Assembly: GCF_000145275.1 (NCBI RefSeq)
Contig: NC_014393.1
Location: forward strand, 1,922,001 to 1,986,000
DNA from: Clostridium cellulovorans 743B
GTDB taxonomy: Bacteria > Bacillota > Clostridia > Clostridiales > Clostridiaceae
DNA: 64,000 nt
Direction: 5' to 3'
Part shown: positions 52,455 through 60,957 of the stretch, piece by piece
Numbering within the stretch: the stretch's first letter is position 1
Layout: each line of letters starts with the position of its first letter
Notes under the pieces: model-generated
Told to the model about the DNA's origin: nothing
Database searches by the model: none
What the model saw: the letters and a program-made list of their open reading frames with translations, nothing else
Translations under genes and position numbers: made by a program

Positions 52455-53420
52455 ATGTTTATAGAAATGATAAAATGCCATGGAACAGGCAATGATTTTA
52501 TTTTGATTGATGAGATTTCTTATGATTATAATTTTACTGAGGAAGATAGAAAGAATTTAGCTATTAAGCTTTGTGATAGAAAAAAAGCAATCGGCGGAGA
52601 TGGGATACTTTTTGTACAAAAAAGTGAGAAATGCGTTGGAAAGATGCAAATAATAAACTCTGATGGATCTGAAGCAGAAATGTGTGGTAATGGTCTTAGA
52701 TGCGTTGGAAAGTTTCTTCTAGAAACAACAGGAGAAAATAAAATCCTTGTTGAAACTATGAAGGCAGTGTATTTAGTAGAAAAGGTCCAAGATATATATA
52801 AGGGAGTTTTTACTGATGAAATTACTATAGATTCAATAGATTTTAATGTTGATTCTCTTCCACTTGTTTATGAAAAAGAAAATCTTTTCTTTGAAAAACT
52901 TACTGCTCTTAGTGATATAAGGGAATTTACTGCAATAAGTATAACAAATCCACATCTAGTTTCTTTTGTTGAAGAAATAGAGAAAGAGGAGCTTAAGGCT
53001 GTAGGAATAAAGGCAAATGATACAAAAGAACTGCTTCCTAAAGGTGTAAATGTAAATTATGTTAAAGAGATAGATGAAGATAGTATATATGTTAAGACTT
53101 ATGAAAGAGGAGTTGGTCTTACTAAATCTTGTGGAACAGGAATGGTATCTTCAAGTATAGCGACGCTTTTAAAACATGGAATTAACGAAAAAACATATAA
53201 TGTATACAATGACGGCGGAATGATACAATGTAAGGTTACTAAAAATGAGGATGGTATTTTCAGAGTTATGATGAGAGGTAACGCTACTTTTATCTATAAG
53301 AGTACTATTTCTATTGAAAGAAACTTTAATTATAGTGAAGGTGAAAGGGAATACTTCACAAAGGAAAATCAATGTTACGAAGAGTTTTTAGCTTATACAA
53401 AAAATATTATAAATAAATAA
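52455..53420 (+). CDS. dapF: Diaminopimelate epimerase with C-terminal extension
   Basis: Start at 52455 behind TGGAGG; 321 residues. It converts LL- to meso-diaminopimelate for lysine and peptidoglycan synthesis. The two catalytic cysteines are in EMCGNGLRCVG (Cys77) and KSCGTGMVSS (Cys226). KCHGTGNDFILID opens the protein. Typical members are near 275 residues; here about 45 extra C-terminal residues (SIERNFNYSEGEREYFTKENQCYEE and on) extend beyond the fold. A terminator follows. Confidence 0.93.
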   Translation: MFIEMIKCHGTGNDFILIDEISYDYNFTEEDRKNLAIKLCDRKKAIGGDGILFVQKSEKCVGKMQIINSDGSEAEMCGNGLRCVGKFLLETTGENKILVETMKAVYLVEKVQDIYKGVFTDEITIDSIDFNVDSLPLVYEKENLFFEKLTALSDIREFTAISITNPHLVSFVEEIEKEELKAVGIKANDTKELLPKGVNVNYVKEIDEDSIYVKTYERGVGLTKSCGTGMVSSSIATLLKHGINEKTYNVYNDGGMIQCKVTKNEDGIFRVMMRGNATFIYKSTISIERNFNYSEGEREYFTKENQCYEEFLAYTKNIINK

Positions 53421-53427
53421 ATAAAAG

Positions 53428-53473
53428 AACTATGGCTAATTAACGGCAAGACGTTAATAGCCATAGTTTTTTT
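53428..53473 (+). terminator. Terminator after dapF
   Basis: AACTATGGCTA and TAGCCATAGTT close a long hairpin with TTAACG/CGTTAA inside, followed by TTTTT. Confidence 0.9.
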
Positions 53474-53522
53474 AGCTGTAATCTAAAGCATAATATAGAA
53501 ATGTCGATATGAATTATTTTGC

Positions 53523-53576
53523 AATGTATATATTAATCGAATATACATTGACAGGCGAGGTATATTGAGTTAGTAT
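53523..53576 (+). promoter_or_regulatory. padR operon promoter with palindromic operator
   Basis: AATGTATAT (53523-53531) and ATATACATT (53541-53549) form a perfect 9-9-9 inverted repeat. It overlaps TTGACA (53548-53553), a perfect -35 element. A TAGTAT -10 lies 17 bases on (53571-53576). PadR regulators bind such AT-rich palindromes, so autorepression is likely. Confidence 0.75.
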
Positions 53577-53607
53577 ATAAGTAAGAAAGTGAGAAAGGAG
53601 TGAGATT

Positions 53608-53961
53608 ATGTCTATAACATCTGATATAATAAGAGGACATACTGAAACAATAATATTGTCTCACTTGACTGAGAAAGATAGTTATGGTTATGAGATAAAC
53701 AAATCAATTCAAGAAAAAACAAACAATAAATACGAATTAAAAGAGGCAACCTTATACTCAGCATTTAGAAGACTTGAACAGTCTTCGCTTATAATATCTT
53801 ATTGGGGGGATGAAACCACTGGTGCTAGAAGACGTTATTATTCCATTACCCCACTAGGTAGAGAAGCACTAAAACAGAATATAAGTGATTGGAAAGAAGC
53901 AAAAGAATTAATTGATAGTTTAATAAGTGGAGGTAATGAATATGTATCACAAGCTGAATAA
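53608..53961 (+). CDS. PadR-family transcription regulator
   Basis: The 117-residue protein has the PadR winged helix: IIRGHTETIILSHLTEKDSYGYEINKSIQEK, then ELKEATLYSAFRRLEQSSLI and GARRRYYSITPLGREAL. The C-terminal dimerisation helix is short. Known: small PadR proteins repress adjacent envelope-stress genes. Overlap by 20 bases with the HAAS-domain gene shows coupling. AAAGGAG precedes the start. Confidence 0.93.
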   Translation: MSITSDIIRGHTETIILSHLTEKDSYGYEINKSIQEKTNNKYELKEATLYSAFRRLEQSSLIISYWGDETTGARRRYYSITPLGREALKQNISDWKEAKELIDSLISGGNEYVSQAE

Positions 53962-54598
53962 GAGATTAGATGAGCTTTTTGAAAATGCGCCTAATACTCG
54001 TAGAACTAAAGAACTTAGAGAAGAAGTTTTAGCTAATATCATTGATAAATATAATGATCTGATTAACTGTGGAAAAAGTGAAGATGAAGCCATAAACATT
54101 GTTATCGCTGGTATCGGCGACATCGATGAATTGATAAATGGAATTAAAGATGGATATGATGATAATTACGACGAAGTACAAAGAGATAGAAAAAAGTATG
54201 CATTAACTTTAGCGATCTCAGTAGGATTGTATATTTTTGGAGTAGTGATTTTATTGCTATGTGTAGAAGTGTTTAGAATAGATGAGGTTGTTTCTATATC
54301 ACTTATGCTTACTATTGATGCAATAGCTACTGGTCTTATTATATATAGCTCTGTATCAAGACCAAAGTATGTTAAAGAAAATGATACAATGGTAGAAGAA
54401 TTTAAGGAGTGGAAGTCTGCAAATAAAAACAAAAACCAGATAATCAGTTCAATTAAATCTATACTTTGGATTTCTATAGTAGCAACGTATTTACTAATAA
54501 GCTTCGCTTTTGATATTTGGAATCTCTCTTGGATTATTTTTATTATTGGTGCTGCAATAGAGAAAGCTATAACATTAGCCTTTCAGTTAAAGGAGTAA
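53942..54598 (+). CDS. HAAS-domain (DUF1700-like) membrane protein
   Basis: Start at 53942, eight bases after GGAGG inside the padR end; 218 residues. The N-terminal HAAS domain (about 1-70: LNKRLDELFENAPNTRRTKELREEV, AINIVIAGIGDIDELI) is typical of proteins encoded beside PadR. Four membrane segments follow (about 85-110, 118-138, 170-190, 195-212). Known: HAAS proteins are thought to relay envelope signals to PadR. The DUF4097 gene follows after three bases. Confidence 0.88.
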   Translation: MYHKLNKRLDELFENAPNTRRTKELREEVLANIIDKYNDLINCGKSEDEAINIVIAGIGDIDELINGIKDGYDDNYDEVQRDRKKYALTLAISVGLYIFGVVILLLCVEVFRIDEVVSISLMLTIDAIATGLIIYSSVSRPKYVKENDTMVEEFKEWKSANKNKNQIISSIKSILWISIVATYLLISFAFDIWNLSWIIFIIGAAIEKAITLAFQLKE

Positions 54599-54601
54599 GC
54601 T

Positions 54602-55531
54602 ATGAACAGAACATTAAAAAAAATTCTACTAGTAATATGGTTATCTATTGCAATTGTCTTAACTGGATTTTTAATTTATGCAATAAAAAATGATAAAGGA
54701 ATTGGTGATATGTTTATTTTTAATAGATTAAGCTTAAGTGGAGCTAAAGTTCAAAAAGAAGAAAAAGTTCCCCTAGATAAATATGAAAACATTAGAGTAA
54801 ATTTTTCATCTGGAAATGTAATAATAAACGCTACAGATGATGAAGAATTAAAAGTAATACAAAAATCTAACAAGCAATTAGATGAAGAACAAAAGTTTAC
54901 TATTTCTAAAAGTGGTAATACTATTGAAATAAATAAAGGACAAAAAAGTATTGGCATTCATTTTGGAACTATCAACGAGAGGATAGAAGTATATATTCCT
55001 AAAAAATATGAGAAAAATTTAAAAATAAACTGTTCCTCAGGTGATATTGAGGTAGAAACGGAATTAAAAGTACAAAGTTTAGACGTAGAACAAAGTTCAG
55101 GAGACTTTATCAGTTCTAATAGCATACTTGTAGATAAAATTTCTATGGAAACTCATTCTGGTGATATTGAGATAAATGATTTAGTTACAGGTTCTTATGA
55201 ATTTTCTAGTACATCTGGAGATATTAATATTAAGTCTCTTGCAGGAACAGGGAATATAGAAGCTTCTTCTGGAGACATACATGTAATTTATAACCAGATT
55301 GATGAGTATGCAGATATAAAAGCGACCTCTGGTGATATAAATATAAGAGTTCCAAAAGACTTAAGTTTTCAATTCGAAGGAAAATGTAATTCAGGGGATA
55401 TAAGTTCAAATCTAGCACTAGATTATAAAGGAAAAAATGAAAATGAAGCGACTGCTAAAATTGGACAGGAACCGTATAAAAAAATTATTGCGAAAACTTC
55501 CTCTGGAGATATCAATATTTCACAAGACTAA
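54602..55531 (+). CDS. DUF4097 beta-helix membrane-anchored protein
   Basis: The 309-residue protein has one N-terminal membrane segment (about 7-27), then a DUF4097 domain built of about nine short repeats centred on S-S-G-D/N-I: FSSGNVIIN, CSSGDIEVE, HSGDIEIN, TSGDINIK, SSGDIHVI, and so on. Such repeats fold into an extracytoplasmic beta-helix like that of LiaG and YvlB. It is the third gene of a padR-HAAS-DUF4097 operon, closed by a terminator. Inference: envelope sensing or adhesin-like scaffold. Confidence 0.88.
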   Translation: MNRTLKKILLVIWLSIAIVLTGFLIYAIKNDKGIGDMFIFNRLSLSGAKVQKEEKVPLDKYENIRVNFSSGNVIINATDDEELKVIQKSNKQLDEEQKFTISKSGNTIEINKGQKSIGIHFGTINERIEVYIPKKYEKNLKINCSSGDIEVETELKVQSLDVEQSSGDFISSNSILVDKISMETHSGDIEINDLVTGSYEFSSTSGDINIKSLAGTGNIEASSGDIHVIYNQIDEYADIKATSGDINIRVPKDLSFQFEGKCNSGDISSNLALDYKGKNENEATAKIGQEPYKKIIAKTSSGDINISQD

Positions 55532-55588
55532 TTATATGATAGAAATGAAGAAAAACTAATAAAAAAATATATATTTCAGACTGTAGAC

Positions 55589-55626
55589 AAAAGGCATATT
55601 CTTATTACTGAGAATATGCCTTTTGA
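55589..55626 (+). terminator. Terminator of the padR operon
   Basis: AAAAGGCATATTCT pairs perfectly with AGAATATGCCTTTT around TATTACTG. Confidence 0.88.
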
Positions 55627-55650
55627 AATTTTACTTGCAAATATTGATAT

Positions 55651-55695
55651 AAAGGTGTGTTTCAAGTTATTTAAAGATTTGAGACATACCTTTTA
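55651..55695 (+). terminator. Second hairpin between padR operon and purL
   Basis: AAAGGTGTGTTTCAA pairs with TTGAGACATACCTTT (two wobbles), followed by TAG. It may back up the first terminator; I see no attenuator partner. Confidence 0.6.
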
Positions 55696-55979
55696 GTATT
55701 TGAGAAAATTGTATTCTAAAATGTAATAAAGGAAAAAATAAAAAAATACAAGTTAAGTGCAATTGTTACATGAAATTTCATGGTAATAAATCATTTGTAA
55801 CGAAGGTGTTTAATTGATAAAAATGCAATAAATAATAACTATATATGCGAATATGATAATATTGAGTATTAATTATCTTAGAGTCTTTAAAAAAGTGGAA
55901 AAATGTTATATAATAATAACGAACAATAATTAAAATGAAAAGAAAAATGTTCGTAAATTTGAATAAGGTAGGGTGCTTT
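55696..55979. other. purL upstream region
   Basis: The stretch contains a perfect 14-bp palindrome CATGAAATTTCATG (55769-55782), the purL promoter (TTTAAA 55886-55891 and TATAAT 55909-55914, 17 apart) and the PurR box pair. No purine riboswitch is seen. Confidence 0.6.
55919..55954 (+). promoter_or_regulatory. Inverted PurR-box pair ahead of purL
   Basis: ACGAACAAT (55919-55927) and AATGTTCGT (55946-55954) form the inverted CGAAC-centred boxes bound by PurR in Firmicutes. They lie directly after the -10 at 55909-55914, where binding would block transcription. This fits purine and PRPP control of the whole operon. Confidence 0.8.
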
Positions 55980-58900
55980 ATGAACTCAATTAGAAGTATA
56001 TTTGTAGAGAAAAAGAAGCAATTCCAAGGCGAAAGCAAGGAACTATTGAAGGACTTAAGAGAAAATCTTCATCTTACCTCCTTAGAAGCCGTTAGAATCA
56101 TCAATAGATACGATATTGAAGGATTAAATGACGAAACTTATCAAAAGGCTAAAAACCTTATACTTTCAGAAGTGAACGTAGATGATATATACGAAGAAAA
56201 CATAATCCTTAATGAAGGAGAAGTGGCCTTCGCAGTTCAATACTTGCCAGGTCAATATGACCAAAGAGCAGATTCTGCAATTCAGTGTATTCAGATTATT
56301 GCTGGATACAGTTCTTTCAATCTTACAAGTTCGAAAATTATAATTCTAAAGGGAAACCTTGAAAAGGAAAACATTGAAAAAGTTAAAAATTACTATATAA
56401 ATAATGTTGATTCAAGAGAAATTAATATAGAGAAACCAAAAACTCTAGAGTTAAAGGTAGAAGAGCCAGAAGCTGTAGAAGTTTTAGAAGGTTTCAATGA
56501 TTATTCTGAAGAGGCTTTAAAAGCATTTTTAGAAGAACGTGGTTTAGCTATGACTATCGAGGATTTAAAATTCTGTAGAGATTATTTCAAAAATACAGAA
56601 AAAAGAAATCCAACAATAACTGAAATAAAGGTTATAGATACATATTGGTCAGATCATTGTAGACACACAACCTTTAGCACAGTAATTGATGAGGTAGAAT
56701 TCGAAGATGGACCATATAACGAAGAAATAAAGAGAATATATGAATCTTACAAAGCATCAAGAGATTTTGTCTATGGAGATAAACCTAAAGCTCAAACTTT
56801 AATGGATCTAGCAACTATCGGAATGAAGGAATTAAAGAGAACAGGTTATCTTGATGATTTAGACGAATCAGAAGAAATAAATGCTTGTAGCATTAATATA
56901 ACTGTTGAAATAGATGGTAAAGAAGAACCATGGTTATTAATGTTTAAAAATGAAACTCACAATCATCCAACTGAAATTGAACCTTTTGGTGGAGCAGCAA
57001 CCTGTATTGGAGGAGCTATAAGAGATCCACTAAGCGGAAGAAGTTATGTATATCAAGCTATGAGAGTTAGTGGAAGCGGAGATCCTAGAACTCCAATTGA
57101 AGAAACTATCAAAGGTAAGCTTCCACAAAGAAAGATAACTATAGGAGCAGCTCATGGGTACTCTTCTTATGGTAACCAAATTGGTTTAGCAACAGGTCAA
57201 GTAACAGAAATCTACCATCCAGGTTATGTGGCTAAGAGAATGGAACTTGGAGCTGTGATAGCAGCTGCGCCTAAAGAAAATGTAATAAGAGAAACACCAG
57301 TTAGTGGCAACAAAGTTGTTCTAGTAGGTGGAAGAACTGGTAGAGATGGTTGTGGCGGTGCTACTGGATCATCTAAAGAACATACTGAAAAATCTATTGA
57401 TACTTGCTCTTCAGAAGTACAAAAGGGTAATGCTTTAACAGAAAGAAAGATTCAAAGATTATTCAGAAATCCAGAAGTGGCAAAAATGATATTAAGATGT
57501 AATGATTTTGGTGCTGGTGGTGTATCAGTAGCAATCGGTGAAGTTTCAGAAGGAATTAAGATAAACTTAGATTTAGTTCCAAAGAAATACATGGGCTTAG
57601 ACGGAACTGAAATTGCAATATCAGAATCTCAAGAAAGAATGGCTGTTGTAATCGAAGAAAAAGATGTTCCTAGATTCTTAGAACATTGTGATGAAGAAAA
57701 CCTAGAAGCAACAGTTGTAGCAGAAGTTACTGGAAATAGAAGAGTTGAGATGCTTTATAAAGGTGACAACATTGTTTCTATAAGCAGAGATTTCTTAGAT
57801 ACAAATGGTGTTACAGCACATATAAAAGCTAAGGTTTCTAAAATCAGTGAAGAAGGCAACTTCTTTGTAACAAGTGAAGCAGTAAGTGAATCTGCAACTT
57901 TAGAGGAGCTTTTAGTTAATAGAGTATCAGAACTAAATGTTGCTTCTCAAAAGGGATTAAGTGAAAGATTTGATAGCACAATTGGTGCAGGAACAGTATT
58001 AATGCCTTTTGGTGGTAAGAAACAAGCAACTCCTACTGATGCGATGGTTGCAAAAATACCAGTGTTAAAGGGTGAAACAAATACTTGCTCTATAATGAGC
58101 TTTGGTTATAACCCATACTTGACTTCATGGAATCCATTCTTAGGTGGAATATATTCTGTTATCGAAGCATTATCTAAAGTAGTTGTAGTGGGCGGAGATT
58201 ACAGAAAAGCAAGATTATCACTTCAAGAATTCTTTGAAAGATTAGGTAAGGACGAAGAAAAATGGGGAAAACCATTTAGTGCTTTACTTGGTGCTTATTA
58301 TGCTCAAAAATCTTTTGGAACTGCTGCAATTGGTGGAAAAGATAGTATGTCAGGAACCTTTAAGGATTTAACTGTTCCTCCAACAATAGTTACCTTTGCA
58401 GTTGCTACTGAAAAGTCTGAAAACATAATATCACAAGAATTTAAATCAGCTAATAGCAAGGTTATATTACTTTCACACAGCATGCTTGAAAATAACATGC
58501 CAGATATCGATGGATTAAAGAGAATTTGGAAAAAGGTTTATAGCTTAGCTTGTGAAGGAAAGATTTTATCATCAATGGCAATTAAGTTTGGTGGTGTAAT
58601 TGAAGCAATTGCAAAAATGAGTTTTGGTAATGCTATTGGAATAAAGATAAATGAAAATGTATCTTTAAAAGAGTTAGCAGCTTCAAACTATGGTTCAATA
58701 GTTCTAGAGTTAAAGGAAGAAGATGTTAAGTTACTAGAAGGCTTTGATTTCCTTGAACTAGGAACTACTACTGAAGAATATAAAATAACTTATAAATGTG
58801 AAGAAATTTCACTTTCAAATATAGAAAACAAATGGGAAACTGTCCTTGAAGGAATATTCCCTTCAACTAAAAAAGCAGAAGGTCCAGTAATCGACAAGTT

Positions 58901-59741
58901 AAGTGCAGTGGAAAAGAAAGCATCTCCAGTTATTAAGCTTGCTAAACCTAAGGTTTTAATACCAGTATTCCCAGGAAGCAACTGTGAGTATGATACTTCA
59001 AGAATTTTTGAAAGAGCTGGTGCAGAAGCTGAGATTCTAGTATTCAGAAATAGAAATAATGAAGATATAAATGCTTCAATTGATGCTATGGTTGAGCAAA
59101 TAAAGGCTTCTCAGATAATAATGTTCCCAGGTGGCTTTAGTGCAGGAGATGAACCAGATGGCTCAGGAAAGTTCATCACAGCAGTACTTAGAAATCCTAA
59201 GATTAAGGATGCTATAATGAATCATTTGAATAATAAAGATGGATTAATTCTTGGTATTTGTAATGGATTCCAAGCACTTATAAAGGTTGGACTTGTACCA
59301 TATGGAGAAATAAGAGATTTAGATGAGAAAGATCCAACATTAACATATAACACTATTGGTAGACACATTTCTACTATGGTTAATACAAAGGTTGTATCAA
59401 AGCTTTCACCTTGGCTTAATAGCGTAGAACTTGGAGATATCCATAGCATAGCAGTCTCACATGGTGAAGGTAGATTTGTTGGCGACGAAGCATTAATCCG
59501 TAAGCTTTTTGAAAATGGCCAAATCGCTACTCAATATGTTGATATGTCAGGTAATGCAACAATGGAAAGTCCATTTAATCCAAACGGCTCAATGTTCGCT
59601 GTAGAAGGTATAACAAGCCCAGATGGAAGAGTTTTCGGAAAGATGGGCCATAGCGAAAGAATAGGTTCTAATATAGCTAAAAATATTTCAGGAAATAAAG
59701 ACCAAAAGATATTCTTATCAGGTGTTAACTATTTTAAATAA
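55980..59741 (+). CDS. purL: Phosphoribosylformylglycinamidine synthase (single-chain PurL)
   Basis: Start at 55980 (MNSIRSIFVEKK); 1253 residues. It makes FGAM from FGAR, ATP and glutamine. The long one-chain type combines a PurS-like N-domain, two PurM-like ATP-binding halves (signatures DTYWSDHCRHTTFST, MFKNETHNHPTEIEPFGGAATCIGG, and GFGAGG-type loops) and a C-terminal class I amidotransferase with Cys in GICNGFQAL and His/Glu in SHGEGRF. Bacilli use split purS/purQ/purL; the fused form is typical of clostridia. First gene of the operon. Confidence 0.95.
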   Translation: MNSIRSIFVEKKKQFQGESKELLKDLRENLHLTSLEAVRIINRYDIEGLNDETYQKAKNLILSEVNVDDIYEENIILNEGEVAFAVQYLPGQYDQRADSAIQCIQIIAGYSSFNLTSSKIIILKGNLEKENIEKVKNYYINNVDSREINIEKPKTLELKVEEPEAVEVLEGFNDYSEEALKAFLEERGLAMTIEDLKFCRDYFKNTEKRNPTITEIKVIDTYWSDHCRHTTFSTVIDEVEFEDGPYNEEIKRIYESYKASRDFVYGDKPKAQTLMDLATIGMKELKRTGYLDDLDESEEINACSINITVEIDGKEEPWLLMFKNETHNHPTEIEPFGGAATCIGGAIRDPLSGRSYVYQAMRVSGSGDPRTPIEETIKGKLPQRKITIGAAHGYSSYGNQIGLATGQVTEIYHPGYVAKRMELGAVIAAAPKENVIRETPVSGNKVVLVGGRTGRDGCGGATGSSKEHTEKSIDTCSSEVQKGNALTERKIQRLFRNPEVAKMILRCNDFGAGGVSVAIGEVSEGIKINLDLVPKKYMGLDGTEIAISESQERMAVVIEEKDVPRFLEHCDEENLEATVVAEVTGNRRVEMLYKGDNIVSISRDFLDTNGVTAHIKAKVSKISEEGNFFVTSEAVSESATLEELLVNRVSELNVASQKGLSERFDSTIGAGTVLMPFGGKKQATPTDAMVAKIPVLKGETNTCSIMSFGYNPYLTSWNPFLGGIYSVIEALSKVVVVGGDYRKARLSLQEFFERLGKDEEKWGKPFSALLGAYYAQKSFGTAAIGGKDSMSGTFKDLTVPPTIVTFAVATEKSENIISQEFKSANSKVILLSHSMLENNMPDIDGLKRIWKKVYSLACEGKILSSMAIKFGGVIEAIAKMSFGNAIGIKINENVSLKELAASNYGSIVLELKEEDVKLLEGFDFLELGTTTEEYKITYKCEEISLSNIENKWETVLEGIFPSTKKAEGPVIDKLSAVEKKASPVIKLAKPKVLIPVFPGSNCEYDTSRIFERAGAEAEILVFRNRNNEDINASIDAMVEQIKASQIIMFPGGFSAGDEPDGSGKFITAVLRNPKIKDAIMNHLNNKDGLILGICNGFQALIKVGLVPYGEIRDLDEKDPTLTYNTIGRHISTMVNTKVVSKLSPWLNSVELGDIHSIAVSHGEGRFVGDEALIRKLFENGQIATQYVDMSGNATMESPFNPNGSMFAVEGITSPDGRVFGKMGHSERIGSNIAKNISGNKDQKIFLSGVNYFK

Positions 59742-59762
59742 AATAATAGGAGTGTTAAGAGC

Positions 59763-60242
59763 ATGAAGGTAGCAATTATTTTTGGAAGTAAATCAGATAC
59801 AGATAAAATGAGAGGTGCAGCTAATGCATTAAAGGAATTCGGAATAGAGTATAAGGCTTATGTATTATCAGCACATAGAGTTCCAGAAAAACTAAGAGAA
59901 GTTTTAAAAGAATTAGAAGCTGATGGCTTCGAATGCATTATTGCAGGTGCTGGTCTTGCAGCTCATCTGCCAGGAGTTATTGCATCAGAAACAGTGTTGC
60001 CAGTAATTGGTGTACCAATAAATGGTGCTCTAGATGGAGCAGACGCTCTATATTCAATAGTTCAAATGCCAAAATCAATCCCAGTTGCAACAGTTGGAAT
60101 TGATAACAGTTATAACGCTGGTATGTTAGCAGTAGAAATACTAGGCGTTAAATATCCGGAGATAAGAGAAAAACTTTTAGCTTTCAGAAAAACTATGAAA
60201 GAAAACTTTATAAAAGAAAATGGAGAAGGAGTGGAACTATAA
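59763..60242 (+). CDS. purE: N5-carboxyaminoimidazole ribonucleotide mutase (or AIR carboxylase)
   Basis: The 159-residue protein carries the PurE signature: GSKSDTDKMRGA near 9-20, SAHRVPEKL near 40-48, and IAGAGLAAHLPGV near 62-74. It handles carboxylation of AIR to CAIR. No purK is seen next to it, so it may be the class II enzyme using CO2 directly or purK may lie elsewhere. The purE stop overlaps the purC start by one base. Confidence 0.95.
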   Translation: MKVAIIFGSKSDTDKMRGAANALKEFGIEYKAYVLSAHRVPEKLREVLKELEADGFECIIAGAGLAAHLPGVIASETVLPVIGVPINGALDGADALYSIVQMPKSIPVATVGIDNSYNAGMLAVEILGVKYPEIREKLLAFRKTMKENFIKENGEGVEL

Positions 60243-60955
60243 TGGAAAAATTAGAAATGATGTATGAAGGAAAAGCAAAACAAATATATAGATGTGCAGA
60301 CGAGGATAAGGTAATAGTTCACTATAAAGATAGTGCAACTGCTTTTAATGGAGAAAAGAAGGGTGAAATCGAGGATAAGGGAGTATTAAACAACGCAATT
60401 ACTTCTGCTATATTCAAATTATTAGAAGAGAACGGTGTAAAAACTCATTTCATCAAAAAATTAAATGATAGAGATCAATTATGTAAAAAAGTTGAGATCA
60501 TTCCACTTGAAGTTATAGTAAGAAATGTAGCTGCTGGTAGCATGGCTAAAAGACTTGGTCTTGAAGAAGGCTACAAGCTTAAAACAACAGTTTTCGAATT
60601 ATCATATAAAGATGATTCACTAGGTGATCCACTTATAAACGATCATCATGCTGTAGGTATCGGAGCTACTACTTTTGAAGAATTAGATGAAATTTATAAA
60701 ATGACAGCAAAAGTAAACGAAGTTTTAAAAGATTTCTTTGCAAAACAAAACATTTCATTAATCGACTTTAAAATAGAGTTTGGTAAAACTGCTGACGGAG
60801 AAGTTTTACTAGCTGATGAAATTTCACCAGACACTTGTAGATTCTGGGATTCAATTACTGGAGAAAAGTTAGATAAGGATAGATTTAGAAGAGATCTTGG
60901 AGATGTAAAAGCTGCTTACGTTGAAATCTTAAATAGAATTAGTGAGGAAAAATAA
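60242..60955 (+). CDS. purC: SAICAR synthetase
   Basis: The 237-residue enzyme joins CAIR and aspartate using ATP. LEMMYEGKAKQIYRC opens the family fold. KVEIIPLEVIVRNVAAGSMAKR near 81-102 and LADEISPDTCRFWD near 185-198 are signature motifs. Normal length. It starts within the purE stop codon (TAATG) and ends two bases before purF, so translation is tightly coupled. Confidence 0.96.
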   Translation: MEKLEMMYEGKAKQIYRCADEDKVIVHYKDSATAFNGEKKGEIEDKGVLNNAITSAIFKLLEENGVKTHFIKKLNDRDQLCKKVEIIPLEVIVRNVAAGSMAKRLGLEEGYKLKTTVFELSYKDDSLGDPLINDHHAVGIGATTFEELDEIYKMTAKVNEVLKDFFAKQNISLIDFKIEFGKTADGEVLLADEISPDTCRFWDSITGEKLDKDRFRRDLGDVKAAYVEILNRISEEK

Positions 60956-60957
60956 TA

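Noticed and set aside
55696..55979. Guanine or PRPP riboswitch ahead of purL
   Set aside because: No conserved purine-riboswitch loop or ykkC-type core could be found; the PurR boxes explain control.
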